Shown here piece after piece: positions 61,889-64,000 of a DNA stretch of 64,000 nt. The stretch's first letter is position 1. Each line of letters opens with the position of its first letter. The notes below the pieces were generated by a model. It was not told the DNA's origin. It did no database searches and saw only the letters and a program-made list of their open reading frames with translations. This stretch comes from Mycolicibacterium boenickei. Its GTDB lineage: Bacteria; Actinomycetota; Actinomycetes; Mycobacteriales; Mycobacteriaceae. The DNA is taken from contig NZ_AP022579.1 in the NCBI RefSeq assembly GCF_010731295.1, positions 6,076,001 through 6,140,000 of the forward strand, read 5' to 3'. Position numbers and translations under genes: made by a program.

Positions 61889-62191
61889 TCAGTCGCTGGC
61901 GGGCAGCGGCTTGGCTTCCTTGAGCGCCAGCGCGGTCGTGCCCACAGCGAGGGTGCCCGCACCGGCCCTGGTGACCAGCACCTCGGCGTCACCCGCATCC
62001 ACATACCGTTTACCCATCGCGTTGCCGTCGGCCAATGCGGGGTCGGGCGCGGCACCGACCGGGCGGTCGGCGCCCACCGGGACCATGGGCTGACCGCCAC
62101 AGCGCAGATCGTCGAGACTGGCCGCCGCCTTGACGACAATCACCTGGGTGTCACAAACCTGGCTCTGCAACCGGGTTCCGTTCTTGATCAT
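61889..62191 (-). CDS. Small protein of unknown function
   Basis: 100 residues with TAGGAG before the ATG. The sequence is soluble and beta-rich: GTRLQSQVCDTQVIVVKA, LDDLRCGGQPMVPVG, GKRYVDAGDAEVLVTRAGAG and the end LALKEAKPLPASD. I recall similar proteins near acyl-CoA synthetases in mycobacteria but cannot name a family. Two cysteines (QVCD, LRCGG) could bind a metal or form a disulfide. It lies 31 bases downstream of the ligase gene at 62223 on the same strand. Confidence 0.75.
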   Translation of the reverse strand: MIKNGTRLQSQVCDTQVIVVKAAASLDDLRCGGQPMVPVGADRPVGAAPDPALADGNAMGKRYVDAGDAEVLVTRAGAGTLAVGTTALALKEAKPLPASD

Positions 62192-62222
62192 GCTGCGCTC
62201 CTAGCTCTTTCGGCGAAATTGT

Positions 62223-63734
62223 TCATTGGTCGGCGGAGGCTAGCCTGAGGTCATCGAGGATCTCGCGGCGCAACACCTTGCCGGTAGGGGTGGTCGGTAG
62301 CTGCCCGCGGAACACGATGCGGTCGGGCGTGCGGGACCCGCGCAGTTTGGTGCGGGCGAATTCCCGCAGCTGCTCGGGTTCCGGATCCCGGCCGGCCTCA
62401 CGCACGATCACCGCGACGATGATCTGGCCCCATTCGGCATCCTCAAGGCCGACGACAGCAACCTCGCGGACATCGGGGTGTTCGACAAGCACATCCTCGA
62501 TCTCCGACGGCGCGATGTTCTCGCCACCCCGGATGATGGTGTCGTCGGATCGACCGCCGATGAACAGGTAGCCCTCGTCGTCGAGCATCGCAATGTCCTT
62601 GGTCGGGAACCACCCTTCGGCGTCGAGTACCGAGCCGATGTCGGCATACCGGCCGGAGACCTGCGGGCCACGTACGAACAGCTCGCCGGTGTCACCTGGG
62701 CCGAGCACGGTGCCGTCCTCCGCGCGGATCTGCACCTCGATATCGGGTACCGGACGACCGACCGAGCTCAACCGCCGGGCGACGACTTCATCGTCGGCGA
62801 CGTGGGCCTGACGGTGGTCGTCCGGGGTCAGCACCGCGATGGTCGAGCTGGTCTCGGTCAGCCCGTAGGCGTTGACGAAGCCGACATGTGGAAGCAGATC
62901 AAGCGCCTTACGGACGAGTGGCTGCGCGACCTTCGATCCGCCGTAGGCCAGGCTGCGCAGGGTCGGGAGCTCGGTGGCGTCTTGCTCCAATACGGACACG
63001 ATGCGGTCCAGCATGGTCGGCACCACGGTCGCGGTGGTGACCCCCTCGTCGGCCACGAGGCGCACCCATTCCCGCGGATCGAACCGCCGCAGGTACACCA
63101 CCGTCCGACCGGCGTAGAGGTTCGACAGCGCGGCCATGACCCCGGCGATGTGATACGGCGGTACACATACCAGTGCGACGTCCGCTGGGGCGGCAGATCC
63201 GAACTCCACGGCTCCGGTGACGTAGCTGGTGAGATTGTTGTGCGTCAGCTCAACGGCTTTCGGTCGCGACGTGGTGCCCGAGGTGAACAACACGACCGCC
63301 ACATCATCGGGATCGGCGAACTCCGCCGCAGGCTCGGCTGACCGCGCGGAGGCTATGAATTCGGCGGAGCTCACTACGCGCGCCCCGGCCACCATGTCGC
63401 GGTAGTTGTCATCGACCACGATCAACGGGTCGGCCAACCTGTCGATGAGCTGCCCCAGCCCGTCGGCACTCAGCCGGTAATTCAGCGGGGTGAACGCGGC
63501 GTTGGCGCGTGCCGCGGAAAACATCAGCAGCGGGAGCATCGCGCCCCCGGTGCCCACGTAGACGACGTGCGATGCCCCCGAGGAGGCCACTACGCCTGCG
63601 CCGCCGTCGGCGAGTCCGCTCAATTCGGCCGCGGTCAGCCGGATATCGCTGTCCACGAAGGCGACCCGGTCAGGATCATCCGAAACAGCCATCTCAAGTA
63701 GCAACGAGATACTCAACGCCCTCATCTTTCGCAC
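62223..63734 (-). CDS. Acyl-CoA synthetase / AMP-dependent ligase
   Basis: 503 residues from GTG 63734, or 500 from ATG 63725. ANL motifs: LFTSGTTSRPKAVELTHN (A3), VNAYGLTETSSTIAV (A5), GWFPTKDIAMLDDEG (A7, with Lys in place of Gly), LFIGGRSDDTIIRGGENI (A8) and the catalytic Lys in TPTGKVLRREI. It activates a carboxylic acid as CoA thioester. It is divergent from the thiolase-like gene at 63852 with a 12-bp inverted repeat between them. Confidence 0.9.
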   Translation of the reverse strand: MRKMRALSISLLLEMAVSDDPDRVAFVDSDIRLTAAELSGLADGGAGVVASSGASHVVYVGTGGAMLPLLMFSAARANAAFTPLNYRLSADGLGQLIDRLADPLIVVDDNYRDMVAGARVVSSAEFIASARSAEPAAEFADPDDVAVVLFTSGTTSRPKAVELTHNNLTSYVTGAVEFGSAAPADVALVCVPPYHIAGVMAALSNLYAGRTVVYLRRFDPREWVRLVADEGVTTATVVPTMLDRIVSVLEQDATELPTLRSLAYGGSKVAQPLVRKALDLLPHVGFVNAYGLTETSSTIAVLTPDDHRQAHVADDEVVARRLSSVGRPVPDIEVQIRAEDGTVLGPGDTGELFVRGPQVSGRYADIGSVLDAEGWFPTKDIAMLDDEGYLFIGGRSDDTIIRGGENIAPSEIEDVLVEHPDVREVAVVGLEDAEWGQIIVAVIVREAGRDPEPEQLREFARTKLRGSRTPDRIVFRGQLPTTPTGKVLRREILDDLRLASADQ

Positions 63735-63766
63735 ACGATATCGCCGACCCGCCCCTTCGGGCGGTG

Positions 63767-63800
63767 ATCTGATTCTAGAACCTGCGCCCTAGAATCAGAT
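63767..63800. promoter_or_regulatory. Inverted repeat in the divergent ligase/thiolase promoter
   Basis: ATCTGATTCTAG (63767-63778) and CTAGAATCAGAT (63789-63800) are perfect reverse complements with a 10-base centre. It is probably an operator for both genes. Confidence 0.6.
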
Positions 63801-63802
63801 AT

Positions 63803-63816
63803 ATAGTTATAGAGTT
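63803..63816 (+). promoter_or_regulatory. AT-rich motif shared with 38731-38744
   Basis: ATAGTTATAGAGTT matches the motif before the LLM gene at 38771 in 13 of 14 positions. It lies directly after the inverted repeat and about 36 bases before the ATG at 63852, so it may contain the -10 region. Confidence 0.35.
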
Positions 63817-63851
63817 AGCGTACTCGAGTCAACGCACACCGCAGGAGCACA

Positions 63852-64000
63852 ATGAGCAGCACGCCCGACATCGCCATCATCGGCGTCGGACTTCACCCAT
63901 TCGGACGCTACGAGGATCGCTCCGCGCTGGAGATGGGTGCCGTGGCCATCAGCAGGGCACTGCGTGATGCCGGGGTGGCCTGGTCGAACGTGGGCAGTCT
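63852..64000 (+). CDS. N-terminal part of a thiolase-fold (lipid-transfer type) protein, cut by window end
   Basis: 49 residues are visible. ATG 63852 has AGGAG seven bases upstream. The beginning PDIAIIGVGLHPFGRYEDRS, with LEMGAVAISRALRDAGVAWS, is the usual start of SCPx/lipid-transfer thiolase-like proteins. Whether the nucleophilic Cys is present cannot be seen. It is divergent from the CoA ligase at 62223. Confidence 0.8.
   Translation, partial: MSSTPDIAIIGVGLHPFGRYEDRSALEMGAVAISRALRDAGVAWSNVGS

Overview
The window looks like chromosome from a fast-growing mycobacterium or a close relative (Mycolicibacterium type). The DNA is high-GC, starts are ATG or GTG, and genes often overlap by four bases (ATGA/GTGA). 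It carries a full yrbEAB-mceABCDEF operon, a secreted DUF732 protein, an FprB-type ferredoxin reductase, F420-type luciferase-like oxidoreductases and many acyl-CoA enzymes. No rRNA, tRNA, CRISPR array or intact mobile element was seen.

Region 1 (1-13.6 kb): the 3' end of a short-chain dehydrogenase gene, a small secreted protein, a decayed IS1634/IS4-type transposase and a gene-poor stretch lead into an eight-gene mce lipid-import operon (3697-13104). A second, truncated copy of the same dehydrogenase 3' end follows the operon, so the whole block lies between two direct copies of one gene end.

Region 2 (13.6-21.7 kb): an amidohydrolase divergent from a TetR regulator with two clear operators, two phosphotransferase-like proteins, an F420-type oxidoreductase, a FAD monooxygenase with a divergent TetR, and an NTF2-like protein.

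Region 3 (21.7-44.8 kb): the catabolic core. Two leftward operons encode (a) a C-C bond hydrolase, a hydratase and an HpaI-type aldolase, which resembles the lower part of a meta-cleavage pathway, and (b) a pair of acyl-CoA dehydrogenases, a thiolase-fold protein without the active-site Cys, and an acyl-CoA ligase. Facing them is a long, tightly coupled rightward operon (29477-41275). It encodes a thiolase-fold/DUF35 pair, a two-subunit Rieske dioxygenase, a CoA ligase, a crotonase lacking both usual glutamates, an aldehyde dehydrogenase, a flavin reductase, an acyl-CoA dehydrogenase, a luciferase-like oxidoreductase, a hydrolase and a thioesterase. A class III CoA-transferase, another TetR, a PaaI thioesterase and a canonical crotonase close the block.

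Region 4 (44.8-64 kb): a mycobacterial 3Fe-4S ferredoxin, an acyl-CoA dehydrogenase, FprB, two more amidohydrolases, a double-headed TetR, two small secreted proteins, further thiolases, CoA ligases, a MaoC hydratase, a KshA-like Rieske oxygenase and two TetR regulators. A new thiolase-like gene runs off the right edge.

Together the genes suggest import of a hydrophobic substrate (Mce), CoA activation, beta-oxidation-like or retro-aldol side-chain removal, ring hydroxylation by Rieske enzymes, and C-C cleavage. The substrate is unknown. Short palindromes shared between distant promoters, notably TGACA-N4-TGTCA and TGGGAAT-N3-ATTCCCA, suggest that TetR proteins tie the scattered operons into regulons.
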